In this document: in pieces, positions 23,551-32,716 of the stretch
How positions within the stretch are numbered: position 1 is the first letter of the stretch
Layout: the number at the start of each line of letters is the position of its first letter
Assembly: GCA_034435435.1 (NCBI GenBank)
Contig: DAOTXN010000084.1
Location: 47,382 to 111,381, forward strand
Length of the DNA: 64,000 nt
Direction of reading: 5' to 3'
Origin: DAOTXN01 sp034435435
GTDB lineage: Bacteria; Chloroflexota; Anaerolineae; S140-20
Notes under the pieces: model-generated
Databases searched by the model: none
Told to the model about the DNA's origin: nothing
Seen by the model: the letters and a program-made list of their open reading frames with translations, nothing else
Position numbers and translations under genes: made by a program

Positions 23551-24513
23551 TCAGGTGCGACGCACCTCATCGTATAGCGACAGGCCAAAACGACCGACAA
23601 TGTCCAACACAAGCCGCTGGTCGCTAGTGGAAAGGTCGCGCCGCCAGCGACCGAGCATCTGTTCTTTGGACGCGGCTCGCCCCTTTTCATCCCGCGCCAG
23701 GCTGCGCCGGTGAATGGCTCTTGCTGCTTGAGGCCGAAAGGGCAGCCCCAGCTCACCATGCAGCGCGCGCATCTGTTCTATGGGTTGCTCACACAGAGTT
23801 TCGTAAAATACCACCGGACCGCCAAAAGCCCGAATCTGCCGCAAAGCGACCCAATTTTCCACCGCCCACATCACGGCGTGCCGCTCGACGTCGCTCCGCG
23901 CTGCGCGGATGACGCTCTCATACTCCGTCAGGTGGTCTTGCATCAGAGCGGACTGGCTCAGAAAGCTCTCGACGGGCGCCGACCAGCCTCGCGCCAACCG
24001 CGAGTAGACGACGGCGCAGGGATGACGCACGATAAAGACCACCACACAGCCAAAGCACGCGCGCAGCCATCCCAACATCAAATTGGCCCGAATCATTTTG
24101 ACAACGTAACGCCAGGCCAGCAGCCGCGCCCGTTCGTGGTCGGTCCAATAGTTGCGCAATTCGCCGGTCAACACGCGCCGGAAAAAATCTTCCCAACCGG
24201 GATGCGGCTCCCCAGGGCGCAAATAGGTCGAATGCAACACATCAATAGGCGTTGGTGCATCGTGCAGCGCCCTGACCGCCGGGACAAAGTTGGGATGCAA
24301 CGGCTCAAAAATAAGCTGCATCCCCGGCGCGATAGAAAGCAACTGCGCCAGCCAAGTCGTCCCCGCCCGCCCCGACCCGGCCACGACGATAGCCGCGCCC
24401 GCCTTGGGCCGGCCCTTTATCTGCCAGATCAGACGCTCGACCCGCCAGGTCAGCCAGCACCGCCAGGCTGCGCGTCGCGTCTCCCGCAAATCGCGCCGCA
24501 GAGTTGTCGTCAT
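23551..24513 (-). CDS. Sulfotransferase family protein
   Basis: The 320-residue protein has the PAPS 5'-phosphosulfate-binding loop AIVVAGSGRAGTTWLAQLL (about 40-58) and the 3'-phosphate motif RHPCAVVYSRLARGW (about 161-175), the two signatures of PAPS-dependent sulfotransferases. No membrane segment is seen. Its ATG overlaps the stop of the transporter-like gene by four bases, so it is the last gene of the SBP-Cache-NTT operon. The acceptor could be a polysaccharide or lipid; this is not shown by the sequence. Confidence 0.82.
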   Translation of the reverse strand: MTTTLRRDLRETRRAAWRCWLTWRVERLIWQIKGRPKAGAAIVVAGSGRAGTTWLAQLLSIAPGMQLIFEPLHPNFVPAVRALHDAPTPIDVLHSTYLRPGEPHPGWEDFFRRVLTGELRNYWTDHERARLLAWRYVVKMIRANLMLGWLRACFGCVVVFIVRHPCAVVYSRLARGWSAPVESFLSQSALMQDHLTEYESVIRAARSDVERHAVMWAVENWVALRQIRAFGGPVVFYETLCEQPIEQMRALHGELGLPFRPQAARAIHRRSLARDEKGRAASKEQMLGRWRRDLSTSDQRLVLDIVGRFGLSLYDEVRRT

Positions 24514-27500
24514 TCGTCTTTCGTCTGCGACGCCGAATCCAGCTTGTCGTACAGCTTTTCCAGTTGCCGCGGGCGCTCGCGGCTCTTGTCTGCGATTTGC
24601 TGATTGGCTTCGCGCAGACGGCGGCTGAGCACACGCAGCAGCTCCAGCGTCAGATCGGGGTTTTCGCGGGCCAGCGCCAACAGGGGAGCGCGGTGCAGAC
24701 CCAGCAGCAACGTTGGTTCCAACGCGATGGCCGAGGCCGAGCGCGGCTCCTCGTCAAAAATGGACATCTCGCCAAAATATTGGCGGTTGGAAAGCGTCGC
24801 CAGCCGCACGACCGCCCCTTTGCGCCGCCCAGTCCGCTCGATGCCCACCCGCCCGCTGACCACGATGTACAGCGCGTCGCCGGCGTCACCCTCGCCAAAG
24901 ATCACTTCATCCTCGTCAAAGGTGTGCTCGGCGCTCACGCTGGCGAGAATGCGGAGCTGTTCGATGGTCATGCTCTCGAAAAAAGGGACTTGTTTGAGAA
25001 AGATCACCCGCTCGATGGTGGAAAGCATCGCGCCCTCCTTTTCCGCTCTTGTGCACGCTGCGAGCGCGGCGTCGCTCAGGTGATGCCGGGCGGCGCGGCA
25101 GGCTTGTTGTACATCCGGGTTTTGAGTCTCCTGGCCGATGCGCTCCAATAGCTCGTCGATCTCGTCCCGTCCGAACAAGGCCGCTCCCCCGTGGCCCAGC
25201 GCATACACGGTGACGGCTTGCAACCAGGGATCATCACTTTGGCTGTAGCGTTTGAACACCTGGCGGGCCGTGGGTGACTGAATGCCCCACTCGTCGGCTC
25301 CCAGGGTCAATATGTCCGCGCCATCGGTCCGCGCCCGTGTGAGTGCGGCGATGAGCAAAGCCGTATGCGGCGACGTGAGCGCTTCGAGAGCCTCGACGGC
25401 GTTGGCGCGCACCCGCTCGGATAGACTGCGCAGATGCCCGGCGACGGTGTGAACCGCTTGAGGCGGGTGCACCGAGGCGATCAGGTCAAAAATCCGTTCC
25501 AGGCGTTGGTCGCTATATTCCACCAGCGTGGCTCGCAGCAGCGCGACGCTGGCGTCGTCGGGGCGCTGCTCCAGCGTCTCGAGGGCCGATAGCGCCGTCA
25601 GCGTCTCGTAGGCGGTATGCAGGTTATCATCTATCTGCCGATGGACCAGCGGCGCAAAGCGCTCGCGCTCGATGCGCGCCAGGACGACGCTGACCGTCTC
25701 GCGCTGCCGAATATCGAGGGCCTTGTTTTCCAAAGCAGCTTCCAGATCGGGGAGAGCCGGCCGGCCCATACTCTGCAAAGCCTCGGCGGCCCGCTCGCGG
25801 ATAGCGCGGCTGTTATCCGAAAGGGCGACCAGCAATAGGTGGATCGCGTCGGGGCCTCCCAACTGTCTGAGCGTCGTCACGCCTGCCAGGCGCACCCGCT
25901 CGACAGCATCGTTCAACAGGGCGCGAGCCGTTTCCCGCGTCTGCGGAACCAGCCAGGGGGGTATTTCGAGCGCCGTCAACTGTTCAATCGCCAACGCCGC
26001 AGCGCGGCGCACCATGTCGTCTGGATCCGAGATATAGTCAGTCAGGGTGCGGATAAAGCGGGCGTCGCCCAACGTCCCCAGCAGACGCACGCCGGTCGCC
26101 CGCCGCTGGGCATCGTCACTTTTGAGCAATGCGCTGAGGCTCTGCACCGCCGCCGCCTGGTAAAAGAAATCGCCGGATTGAATCAACGATGGCATGGCTT
26201 GAGCCTGCACGTCCAGGTCGGGATCGCTCAACAAGCTCAACGCGCCAGAGAGGAATTCCTGATCGCCCGGGCCGGCCAGGCGGCGCAGGGCCGCGATGGC
26301 CGCCTGGCGCACCAGGCCGGCTTCGTCGGTCAGGTGGCGCAGATACAGACGACGCAGCTCGGACGGGCTGGCGCCGGCGTCGCTCAAAATCGTCAGGGCG
26401 GCAGCGCGCACGCGCGGACTGGGTGCGTGGGTCAGCTCTTGCAACACCGGCAGGGCCGGCTTGCCGCCCACCTCGGCGATCAGCTCGGCCAGAAAAATGG
26501 TAAACTCGTCGTCGGGACTGCTTTTGAGGCGCTCGACCAATTTTTGCAGCGTTGCCGCGTCGGGCACGCTCAGATCGTCGGAGGCCAGGCGATAGAGTGC
26601 AAACTCTTCTTCTTCGAGCAGCGACACCAGCGCCCGGCTATATTCGCCGCGCAAACGCAGCGACAGCCACACATACAACAGCGTCACCCCAATGCCCAGC
26701 CCGACCAATAAACCCGGCAGCGACGCGCCCTCGGGCACCCAAAACAGCAATACGCCTGCGAAAAGCACGCCCAACGGGACCAGCATGGTGTTGATAAAAG
26801 CTCGCGCCCGGCCCTTGACCTGCACAGGGACCGCATTGTAGAGCATGGCGTCGATGGGGCTGCGCAAGGCCCGCTTGAGCACGGCTTCGTTGAAATAACC
26901 GCCCACCGCCGTCGCCAGGCCCGGCCACAGCCCCAGCAAAGAATAGCTGACCAGTGACGTGAACGGAAAGATGAGATTGGTCACTCCCACGCCCAACCAG
27001 GCCAAAACGCGCCCCAAGAGCAGCATCTGGATGAACAGCCCTACGACGTTGGTGACGCCGTCGAGCACGGCGTAAAAGATGGTTTGGGCCTCTTGGTCGG
27101 GGTGGGCCAGGTCAATGGCCCAGCTCGTTTGCACCGAGAACAGATTGTTCATCAAGGCCATGGCCAGCGTGGCCGCGGCCAGCAAGCGCAAAAACGAAGA
27201 ACCCTTGACGAAATTGAAACCGTCGCGCAGGTTGTCCAGACTGCCCTTGCGTCTGCTGTGCGGTCGGCGGTCGGTGGTCGGCGGTCGGTAGTTCGTGGTC
27301 GTCTGGCGCTCGTGGCCGAACTGTCGCTCGCCGAGGGCGACCAGCCCCAACACGACGACCAGGCATCCGACCCAGCCCAGAGTCAGGTTCTTGGCGCCGA
27401 ACACACCCACTAGAGGCTGAGCCACGAGACCGGCCAGCGCCGCGCCCAAGATAGAAGCCGCCATCATCAACGGCAAGGCCCGCTTGGCGGCGCGGGTGTC

Positions 27501-27917
27501 GTAAAAGTCATTCACGTAGGCGATGAGATGAAGCGTGAGCAGGGGGCGAAAGGCGCGGTAGAGCAGCAGGTACAGCGGGTAAACCACCTCGCGCCCGCCC
27601 GTGCTGGTCTCGAGGAGGATACGCACCCCCACCAATCCGGTGAGGATGAGCAGGCTCAAGATGATCAACAAACGCGCGTTGCCCACGCGGTCGGCGAAAA
27701 AGGTATAGACCAGACCCAGCAGGAGCGAAAAAAAGGCGTCGGCGATGAAAATATAGCGCAGCGCGTCGGCGCCCCAGGCGCTCACGAACAGGGCGCGGCT
27801 GGAGCTATTGCCCCACGTCAGTCCGGCGTAAAAAACCACGTTGAGGGCATAGAGCAACAGCGTTTTGCGCTCTTCTCCCGGTCGCAAATTAAACAGCCGC
27901 CTGACCCGCTCGCGCAC
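24510..27917 (-). CDS. NTT/MFS-like membrane protein with HEAT repeats and cNMP-binding domain
   Basis: This 1135-residue protein starts at a GTG (27917) with AGGAG nine bases upstream. Residues about 15-450 are a polytopic membrane domain resembling the ATP/ADP translocase (Npt1/Npt2) branch of MFS-like proteins. A long solenoid of HEAT repeats follows (about 480-960, many units of the form V.R.AA..L..L). The last 150 residues are a cyclic-nucleotide-binding domain (VPFFESMTIEQLRILA, then GEGDAGDALYIVVSGRVGI and YFGEMSIFDEEPRSASAIA). A cytoplasmic loop near residues 202-226 is built from a GGTCGG-type repeat. Its place after a Cache-HAMP protein suggests a sensory or regulated transport role, which is an inference. 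Confidence 0.8.
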   Translation of the reverse strand: MRERVRRLFNLRPGEERKTLLLYALNVVFYAGLTWGNSSSRALFVSAWGADALRYIFIADAFFSLLLGLVYTFFADRVGNARLLIILSLLILTGLVGVRILLETSTGGREVVYPLYLLLYRAFRPLLTLHLIAYVNDFYDTRAAKRALPLMMAASILGAALAGLVAQPLVGVFGAKNLTLGWVGCLVVVLGLVALGERQFGHERQTTTNYRPPTTDRRPHSRRKGSLDNLRDGFNFVKGSSFLRLLAAATLAMALMNNLFSVQTSWAIDLAHPDQEAQTIFYAVLDGVTNVVGLFIQMLLLGRVLAWLGVGVTNLIFPFTSLVSYSLLGLWPGLATAVGGYFNEAVLKRALRSPIDAMLYNAVPVQVKGRARAFINTMLVPLGVLFAGVLLFWVPEGASLPGLLVGLGIGVTLLYVWLSLRLRGEYSRALVSLLEEEEFALYRLASDDLSVPDAATLQKLVERLKSSPDDEFTIFLAELIAEVGGKPALPVLQELTHAPSPRVRAAALTILSDAGASPSELRRLYLRHLTDEAGLVRQAAIAALRRLAGPGDQEFLSGALSLLSDPDLDVQAQAMPSLIQSGDFFYQAAAVQSLSALLKSDDAQRRATGVRLLGTLGDARFIRTLTDYISDPDDMVRRAAALAIEQLTALEIPPWLVPQTRETARALLNDAVERVRLAGVTTLRQLGGPDAIHLLLVALSDNSRAIRERAAEALQSMGRPALPDLEAALENKALDIRQRETVSVVLARIERERFAPLVHRQIDDNLHTAYETLTALSALETLEQRPDDASVALLRATLVEYSDQRLERIFDLIASVHPPQAVHTVAGHLRSLSERVRANAVEALEALTSPHTALLIAALTRARTDGADILTLGADEWGIQSPTARQVFKRYSQSDDPWLQAVTVYALGHGGAALFGRDEIDELLERIGQETQNPDVQQACRAARHHLSDAALAACTRAEKEGAMLSTIERVIFLKQVPFFESMTIEQLRILASVSAEHTFDEDEVIFGEGDAGDALYIVVSGRVGIERTGRRKGAVVRLATLSNRQYFGEMSIFDEEPRSASAIALEPTLLLGLHRAPLLALARENPDLTLELLRVLSRRLREANQQIADKSRERPRQLEKLYDKLDSASQTKDE
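27259..27301. repeat. GGTCGG-type degenerate tandem repeat inside the NTT-like gene
   Basis: About 43 bases consist of GGTCGG/CGGTGGTC units. They encode a Thr/Arg/Pro-rich loop (TTTNYRPPTTDRRPHSRR) between two membrane segments and sit in frame without breaking the protein. Confidence 0.75.
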
Positions 27918-27932
27918 GATGGCGTTCTCCTA

Positions 27933-29543
27933 TCACTCCGCAGCGTCGGTCTTGGTCTGATCAGATCTCTGCCCCCGCTGCCGGCGCATCTCGCGGGCGC
28001 GCTGCTGCAAGTCGCGGAAATAATCAGTCTCGACGACTTCTTGAACCATCTGGGATTTGCGGGCTTCGTCAATCTGAATCTTGAGCTGGGTGACTTGCTG
28101 GCGCAACTGGCGCTCGCGGGCGCGGACTTGCTCGGCCATCTGGGCAAAGATGCGCGCCAGGCGCGAGACCTCGTCGCCGCCTTTGGTCTCTTTGAGCGCA
28201 GTGATGGCACTGTCGCTCAGCTCGCCGCCTTCCATCACCTCGGCGGCGCTGGTGACGCGCAACACCGGCCAGGCCACGCCCCGCGCCAGGACGAAGGCGA
28301 TGACCGAGACGGCGGCCACGGTCCCCACGGTGAGCCAGCGCAGCTTGTCAATCAGGCTTTGGATTTCATTATCAATCTGTTGGCCGAGCAGTTCCGATTC
28401 CAGGTGAAAGCGAGCCCCGTCGGTGGTCAGGATGACCATGCCAAAGCCGGCCGGGGTGTCGAATTGGCCAGTGCGGTAGGGAATGGTGGCGTAGGCCAGG
28501 GCGCGCTCGCGATCCTGAATCGTGTACACGTCCACGTGGCCCGACTTACCCTGCCGGTTCAGCTCGACCAACTGGGGAAAATTAGGGTCGAGAAAGCCCA
28601 TTTCGGTGAGGTTGCCGGGCCGGTTCAAACGGTGGGGTTCGCTGGCGTGGATGGACGGCACATCATCACCGTTTTCGTCCACCCCGGCAATGTTAAAGCT
28701 GCGCGGGTGGGCAATGGTCCAGCCGTCGTCGGAAACGATGTAAGCGTATTCCAGGTAGCGCGGGTCCACCTCGGCCTGCGGCTCGGGTTCGGAAGGTACG
28801 ACGTGGGCGATGAACTCTAACAAGTGAATCTGATCCAGCGCCAGGACAACCATGCCAATGGTTGCGCCGTCTTGCTCGACCGGCGTGGCAAAACGGATCA
28901 CGCCTTGATAACGCTGCCCGCCCCGGTTCTGGCCGCCGGCGTAGGCGTCGCCCGACTCGGTGTACCAGCCGACCGGGCGGCCCACGTGAATCTCGCCGGT
29001 TTCCAGCCCTATCGCGTCGGCAAAGTAGGTCTCGCGCTTGAACGTGGTGTTCTCGGGACGGCTGACGTCGCGCAAGTCATTGGACACTACCATCTGGCAA
29101 TCAAACGGGTAGGCCTGACAATCGTTGACGACCTTGAGCACTTCCTGACCTTGCGCATCAACGAACGCCGCCTCGCGGTAAAGCGGAAAAGAAAAGAACA
29201 GCGTGCGGCCCTGCTCGTCCACCGTCCATAACCGACTGGTCATTGACCCGGCAAAGGCCAGGTAGGCCTCGGCGGTGCGCGGTAACGTAGCCAGAACGCG
29301 CACATCGCTCTCGCGTTGGCCTAAAAAGGCCGCCACGTCGTGGGCCACAGCGCGGGTGCGGGTTTCCAGCATGTCGAAGGATTTGGCGTCCAGGTCTTGA
29401 ATGCTCTGTTCCCTGGCCCGGTCTTTGCTGCGCTCATAGCCGTCAATAGCCAGCCGGCCCAGCAGCGCCAGCGGAATCAGCGAAGCGATGAGAATGGCGG
29501 CCAGCATACGCCGCAACAGCCCCGATGTGAGCCAACGTTTCAT
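27933..29543 (-). CDS. Cache-HAMP transmembrane sensor without an output domain
   Basis: The ATG at 29543 (GGAG upstream) gives 536 residues. A membrane helix (about 13-33) is followed by an extracellular Cache-type domain (about 35-380; WTVDEQGRTLFFSFP and YAYIVSDDGWTIAHP blocks), a second helix (about 395-418), a HAMP domain (VLRVTSAAEVMEGGELSDSAI, about 420-470) and a coiled coil to the basic C-terminus (QQRAREMRRQRGQRSDQ). No kinase, methyl-accepting or cyclase domain is present. The signal must pass to a partner, probably the adjacent cNMP/HEAT membrane protein. It is the second gene of the operon after the binding lipoprotein. Confidence 0.83.
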   Translation of the reverse strand: MKRWLTSGLLRRMLAAILIASLIPLALLGRLAIDGYERSKDRAREQSIQDLDAKSFDMLETRTRAVAHDVAAFLGQRESDVRVLATLPRTAEAYLAFAGSMTSRLWTVDEQGRTLFFSFPLYREAAFVDAQGQEVLKVVNDCQAYPFDCQMVVSNDLRDVSRPENTTFKRETYFADAIGLETGEIHVGRPVGWYTESGDAYAGGQNRGGQRYQGVIRFATPVEQDGATIGMVVLALDQIHLLEFIAHVVPSEPEPQAEVDPRYLEYAYIVSDDGWTIAHPRSFNIAGVDENGDDVPSIHASEPHRLNRPGNLTEMGFLDPNFPQLVELNRQGKSGHVDVYTIQDRERALAYATIPYRTGQFDTPAGFGMVILTTDGARFHLESELLGQQIDNEIQSLIDKLRWLTVGTVAAVSVIAFVLARGVAWPVLRVTSAAEVMEGGELSDSAITALKETKGGDEVSRLARIFAQMAEQVRARERQLRQQVTQLKIQIDEARKSQMVQEVVETDYFRDLQQRAREMRRQRGQRSDQTKTDAAE

Positions 29544-29556
29544 GATGGTTTCTCCA

Positions 29557-29605
29557 CGACGAAAGACAAAAGACGAAGGACGAATACCCAATATCCAATA
29601 TCGAA
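29557..29605. repeat. Composite degenerate repeat, type A+B, between sensor and SBP genes
   Basis: GACGAAAGACAAAAGACGAA units are followed by CCCAATATCCAATA units in the 63-base gap. The same order of unit types recurs at 50873-50982. The tract ends at the C-terminal codons of the binding lipoprotein. Confidence 0.75.
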
Positions 29606-29606
29606 T

Positions 29607-30860
29607 TTACCACGCGCTGGCCGAGTAGGAGAGACGCTCATTGGCCTGGGCGGCGGCCTCGGACAGGGCCTCTTGGGGGCTTTTCTGGCCTAAAAAGACC
29701 TGCCGGACGGCGGCGCTGACGTCGGCGGCGATTTCGGCGCTCTCGATGTTCAGCGGCTCGAACCGGCCGGCGGTCAACTGATCCAGGAAAGCCCCATAAC
29801 GCGCCACCATGGTCGGGTCGTGGGCCACAGCCGCCTTTTCGGGCACGGCCCCCTCCAGCTCGGAATAGGCCAGCCGGTACGTATCTTGGTAGACAAATTC
29901 GATGAAACGCCATGTCAGCGCCTTGTGCTCCGAAGTTTTGAACATAATCAGCGTGTCTTCTACCAGCGGGAGCACCGGCGCGGCTTTGTACGGGATGGGA
30001 GCCACGCCATACGCAAAATCGGACGGCGCCAGACCTCCCAGCTTGGTGATGACCATGGCCAGCTTGCCGGCCAGGAACTCTTGCTCGATGTCGGAGCGGG
30101 TATAGTCCAGCGGATTGGGCGGGGCGGCCCCGCTCTGCACCAGCTCGTTGAGAAAGGTCAGCGCCTCGACCCCCTCCGGGCCGTCGAATGCGGCCTTGGT
30201 GCCATCGGGCGAAAAGACGTCGCCGCCGTTGCCCCACAGAAAATAGTAAAAGTAGGTGTTGGTCTCGGCAAAATCCTCGCTGGCCGGGATGCCAAAGCCA
30301 TAGACGCCCTCGGCCGGGCGGCTGACGGCTGTGGCGACCTCGCGCAGCTCGTCCCAGGTGGCTGGCGGGGCGCTATAACCGGCCTGGGCCAGCAAATCCT
30401 GGTTGTAATACAGCACTCGCGCCGACACGGCCGCCGGCAGGCCAAAGGTGCGGCCCTGATAGCGCGCCCCTTCTTCGATAAACAGGGGAAAGAATTGAGC
30501 GCGAAAGTCGGGTGTGAAATAGCCGTCCACCAGCTCGACCCACCCGGCGGACACGTATTCGGGGATCTCGCGGGTGGCGACGCGGGCCAGGTCGGGCGGG
30601 CGACCGTCGGCGACCATCTGGGCGATTTTGGGTCGGCCCTCGTTCCAGGTGTAGACACGCAGGTCCACATTGACGTCGGGATTGGCGGCCTCGAAATCTT
30701 GAACGACGCCTTTCCAATAATTGCGCAGCTTGTCGGGGCTGCTGCTGAGAAAGACAAAGGTGATCGTCGTGCGCGAGTCGCTGCACGCGCTTAACAGTGG
30801 AACAAACAAGGTAAGAAACAATAGAATTTTGAGCAGGATTCGATCACTGACCACTTTCAT
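29607..30860 (-). CDS. Family-1 extracellular solute-binding lipoprotein
   Basis: The 417-residue protein starts at the ATG at 30860 (GGAG upstream) and has the lipobox LLSAC (about residue 19-23). The fold is the sugar-type ABC binding protein (SBP_bac_1): FVFLSSSPDKLRNYWKGVVQDFEAANPDV, RPPDLARVATREIPEY, GLPAAVSARVLYYNQDLL and GKLAMVITKLGG. No ABC permease or ATPase is nearby; instead a Cache-HAMP sensor and an NTT-HEAT-cNMP protein follow, so a sensing role is more likely than import. The ligand may be a sugar. It is the first gene of the operon. Confidence 0.85.
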   Translation of the reverse strand: MKVVSDRILLKILLFLTLFVPLLSACSDSRTTITFVFLSSSPDKLRNYWKGVVQDFEAANPDVNVDLRVYTWNEGRPKIAQMVADGRPPDLARVATREIPEYVSAGWVELVDGYFTPDFRAQFFPLFIEEGARYQGRTFGLPAAVSARVLYYNQDLLAQAGYSAPPATWDELREVATAVSRPAEGVYGFGIPASEDFAETNTYFYYFLWGNGGDVFSPDGTKAAFDGPEGVEALTFLNELVQSGAAPPNPLDYTRSDIEQEFLAGKLAMVITKLGGLAPSDFAYGVAPIPYKAAPVLPLVEDTLIMFKTSEHKALTWRFIEFVYQDTYRLAYSELEGAVPEKAAVAHDPTMVARYGAFLDQLTAGRFEPLNIESAEIAADVSAAVRQVFLGQKSPQEALSEAAAQANERLSYSASAW

Positions 30861-30951
30861 ATTCGTCTCCACACATTCCAAACACCGCGCGATTGACTCA
30901 CCAGAGTTTAGCACACAGCCCCCTGATACGCAAGAAGCGCAGATTTCAAGC

Positions 30952-30981
30952 TTGCGCCAAGCGGCGTTTCAAGTGTATACT
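30952..30981 (+). promoter_or_regulatory. Promoter of the 388-residue lipoprotein gene
   Basis: TTGCGC (30952-30957), an 18-base spacer and TATACT (30976-30981), 41 bases before the ATG at 31023, which has a strong GAGGAGGT ribosome site. Confidence 0.6.
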
Positions 30982-31022
30982 GGTCCTAGATCCGTTTACG
31001 AGCGACATTTCGAGGAGGTATT

Positions 31023-32189
31023 ATGAAGACCCAACGTGTGCTTTTGGCGCTGGCCACCCTGACACTCTTTATCGGACTGGCGGCCTGCGGCAAAAGCGAG
31101 GGGAAAAAAGAGAGCAGCAACCTGGACCAGGCGCTGCGCATGGCCCCGGCCGACACCGATTGGTTCTATTTTACCGACTGGGCGCTGATCAAAGAGTACG
31201 AAGGCTACACCGACATCAGCAGCCAGGATAGCCTGGACCGGCGTATGGAATTCCTGATGTTTGGGGCCGATGTGCAAGCCGGAACACCCATGCGACAGGC
31301 CATGGCCTCAGCTTACGGTATCCAATACTTGAGGAACCACGCCGAGGTATGGGGCTGGGATAGCACCGATCTGGCCTGGGAGATCACGCTAGAGAGCGAG
31401 GGCGGCGCGCCGCTATACGTGCTCCAATTCGCCGATGATTTCGATTTCGGCCCCTTCCTGGCCCTGTTGCAAGAGCGCGAGTTCACCAGTAGTGAATACC
31501 AGGGCGTCACCATCTATTCCCACGAACAGGATATTTCAGCCGAATGGCTGCGCTCTACCGCAGCGTTTGCGCTGCTCAACACAGCAGTCATCGAAAAAGA
31601 AAAGCGGTTGGTGCTCTCGGCCCGCATTGACGGCGTCCAGGCTGTGCTCGACACCTACAAGGGAGAGAGCAAGTCGCTGGCCGACGACGCAAACGCCCAG
31701 GCCATCGCCGGGCGTCTGGGCGAGGTCGCCGCGGCCGTCATCGCCGCCGGTCCAGACACCTGCACAAGTTTCGGCGTCGAGGTGTTCCTACTCTCCCATC
31801 TAACCGCTGAGAATCGGGAAAGGCTATTAGAAAAGCTTCGAGAAGAGTATGGGCTGGACAAGCCTTTGACAGACCAAGACCGCATCCACCCGTACATTGC
31901 CCTCGGCGTAGGCTATCGTTATGAAGGCGAAAAACCGGTGGGGTTGCTGGTCTTTCACTACGCCAGCGAGACAGTCGCCCAGACCGATATGGAACGCCGT
32001 CGCAAGCTAGCCGACGAGGGGACGAGTATGACGACCAGGCAGCCGATTCGCGAGACGCTATTTACAGTGGACGAGGCGAACGTGGAAGGCAGCGACCTGG
32101 TGTGGCGCGTCAGCCCGGTGAACGGCATACCGAAGCGGCTGTTTGACATGGTGTGGCGGCGAGACATGCTCTTTGCCGTCTGTCCGTAG
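31023..32189 (+). CDS. Putative lipoprotein of unknown function
   Basis: The 388-residue protein has a signal peptide with lipobox GLAAC (about 18-22) and a Lys/Glu/Ser spacer. The mature part (ALRMAPADTDWFYFTDWALIKEYEGYTDISSQDS, then SEYQGVTIYSHEQDIS) is not a family I can name; similar proteins are known in Chloroflexota only as hypothetical lipoproteins. Acidic and basic stretches alternate, with no recognisable catalytic motif. It is divergent from the SBP operon, and a 13-bp palindrome separates it from the ACT gene. Confidence 0.75.
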   Translation: MKTQRVLLALATLTLFIGLAACGKSEGKKESSNLDQALRMAPADTDWFYFTDWALIKEYEGYTDISSQDSLDRRMEFLMFGADVQAGTPMRQAMASAYGIQYLRNHAEVWGWDSTDLAWEITLESEGGAPLYVLQFADDFDFGPFLALLQEREFTSSEYQGVTIYSHEQDISAEWLRSTAAFALLNTAVIEKEKRLVLSARIDGVQAVLDTYKGESKSLADDANAQAIAGRLGEVAAAVIAAGPDTCTSFGVEVFLLSHLTAENRERLLEKLREEYGLDKPLTDQDRIHPYIALGVGYRYEGEKPVGLLVFHYASETVAQTDMERRRKLADEGTSMTTRQPIRETLFTVDEANVEGSDLVWRVSPVNGIPKRLFDMVWRRDMLFAVCP

Positions 32190-32194
32190 CGCTA

Positions 32195-32226
32195 CCTTCC
32201 CGGAAGCTCGGAGGCTTCCGGGAAGG
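32195..32226. repeat. 13-bp palindrome between convergent genes
   Basis: The arms CCTTCCCGGAAGC (32195-32207) and 32214-32226 pair perfectly around a six-base loop. Without a T-run it is not a clear terminator, although both flanking genes end here. Its core CGGAAGC..CG.GAG.CTTCCG matches 21779-21799. Confidence 0.7.
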
Positions 32227-32239
32227 CAAGTCCGTTGAC

Positions 32240-32701
32240 TCAGGCTGCCAGGCGGGCGCGACAGTCGCCGAAAAAGCTAGAGAGGGCCTCGACCGCCCGG
32301 TCGAGGTCTTCTTGCTGCACCAACACGTGGTCGCGGGTAAAGGCCGAAATCGAGATGATGGCGATGCCGGCCTCGGCCAACACGGCGCTCAGGGCAGCAA
32401 TGAAACCGACGAGACCCAGGTCGGCAGGCGTGTCGAAGGTGATCAGCCGATAGCCCCGCGCCTCGTCATAGGCCGCCATCTCGTCGCGCACTTGCACCCA
32501 AGACTCCCACGGCAGCAGCAGCGTGACCTCGTCCTTGTCCACCACCGCCGTAGAAAAAGGCTCGCCCAGGCGCGAAAACAGAAACAAGGCCTGGGCGACG
32601 TGCTCCGGGGCCAGCCCCACCACGACATACTCGACCTCATCGGTATGCAACTGTGTCCGGGCAAAGGTGTGCGTCAGGTCAGGTGTGAGTTCTACAGACA
32701 T
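32240..32701 (-). CDS. ACT-domain-containing protein
   Basis: The 153-residue protein has two halves of ACT-like pattern: YVVVGLAPEHVAQALFLFSRLGEPFSTAVVDKDEVTLLL, then YRLITFDTPADLGLVGFIAALSAVLAEAGIAIISISAFTRDHVLVQQEDLDRAVEAL. The second has the typical ACT order (Asp-Leu-Gly-Leu-Val-Gly, then a helix and a strand). It is soluble, with no membrane segment. ACT domains sense amino acids; nothing in the context names the target. It lies just downstream of the kinase gene and may be co-transcribed with it. Confidence 0.75.
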   Translation of the reverse strand: MSVELTPDLTHTFARTQLHTDEVEYVVVGLAPEHVAQALFLFSRLGEPFSTAVVDKDEVTLLLPWESWVQVRDEMAAYDEARGYRLITFDTPADLGLVGFIAALSAVLAEAGIAIISISAFTRDHVLVQQEDLDRAVEALSSFFGDCRARLAA

Positions 32702-32716
32702 GAGAAACCCCCTTTC

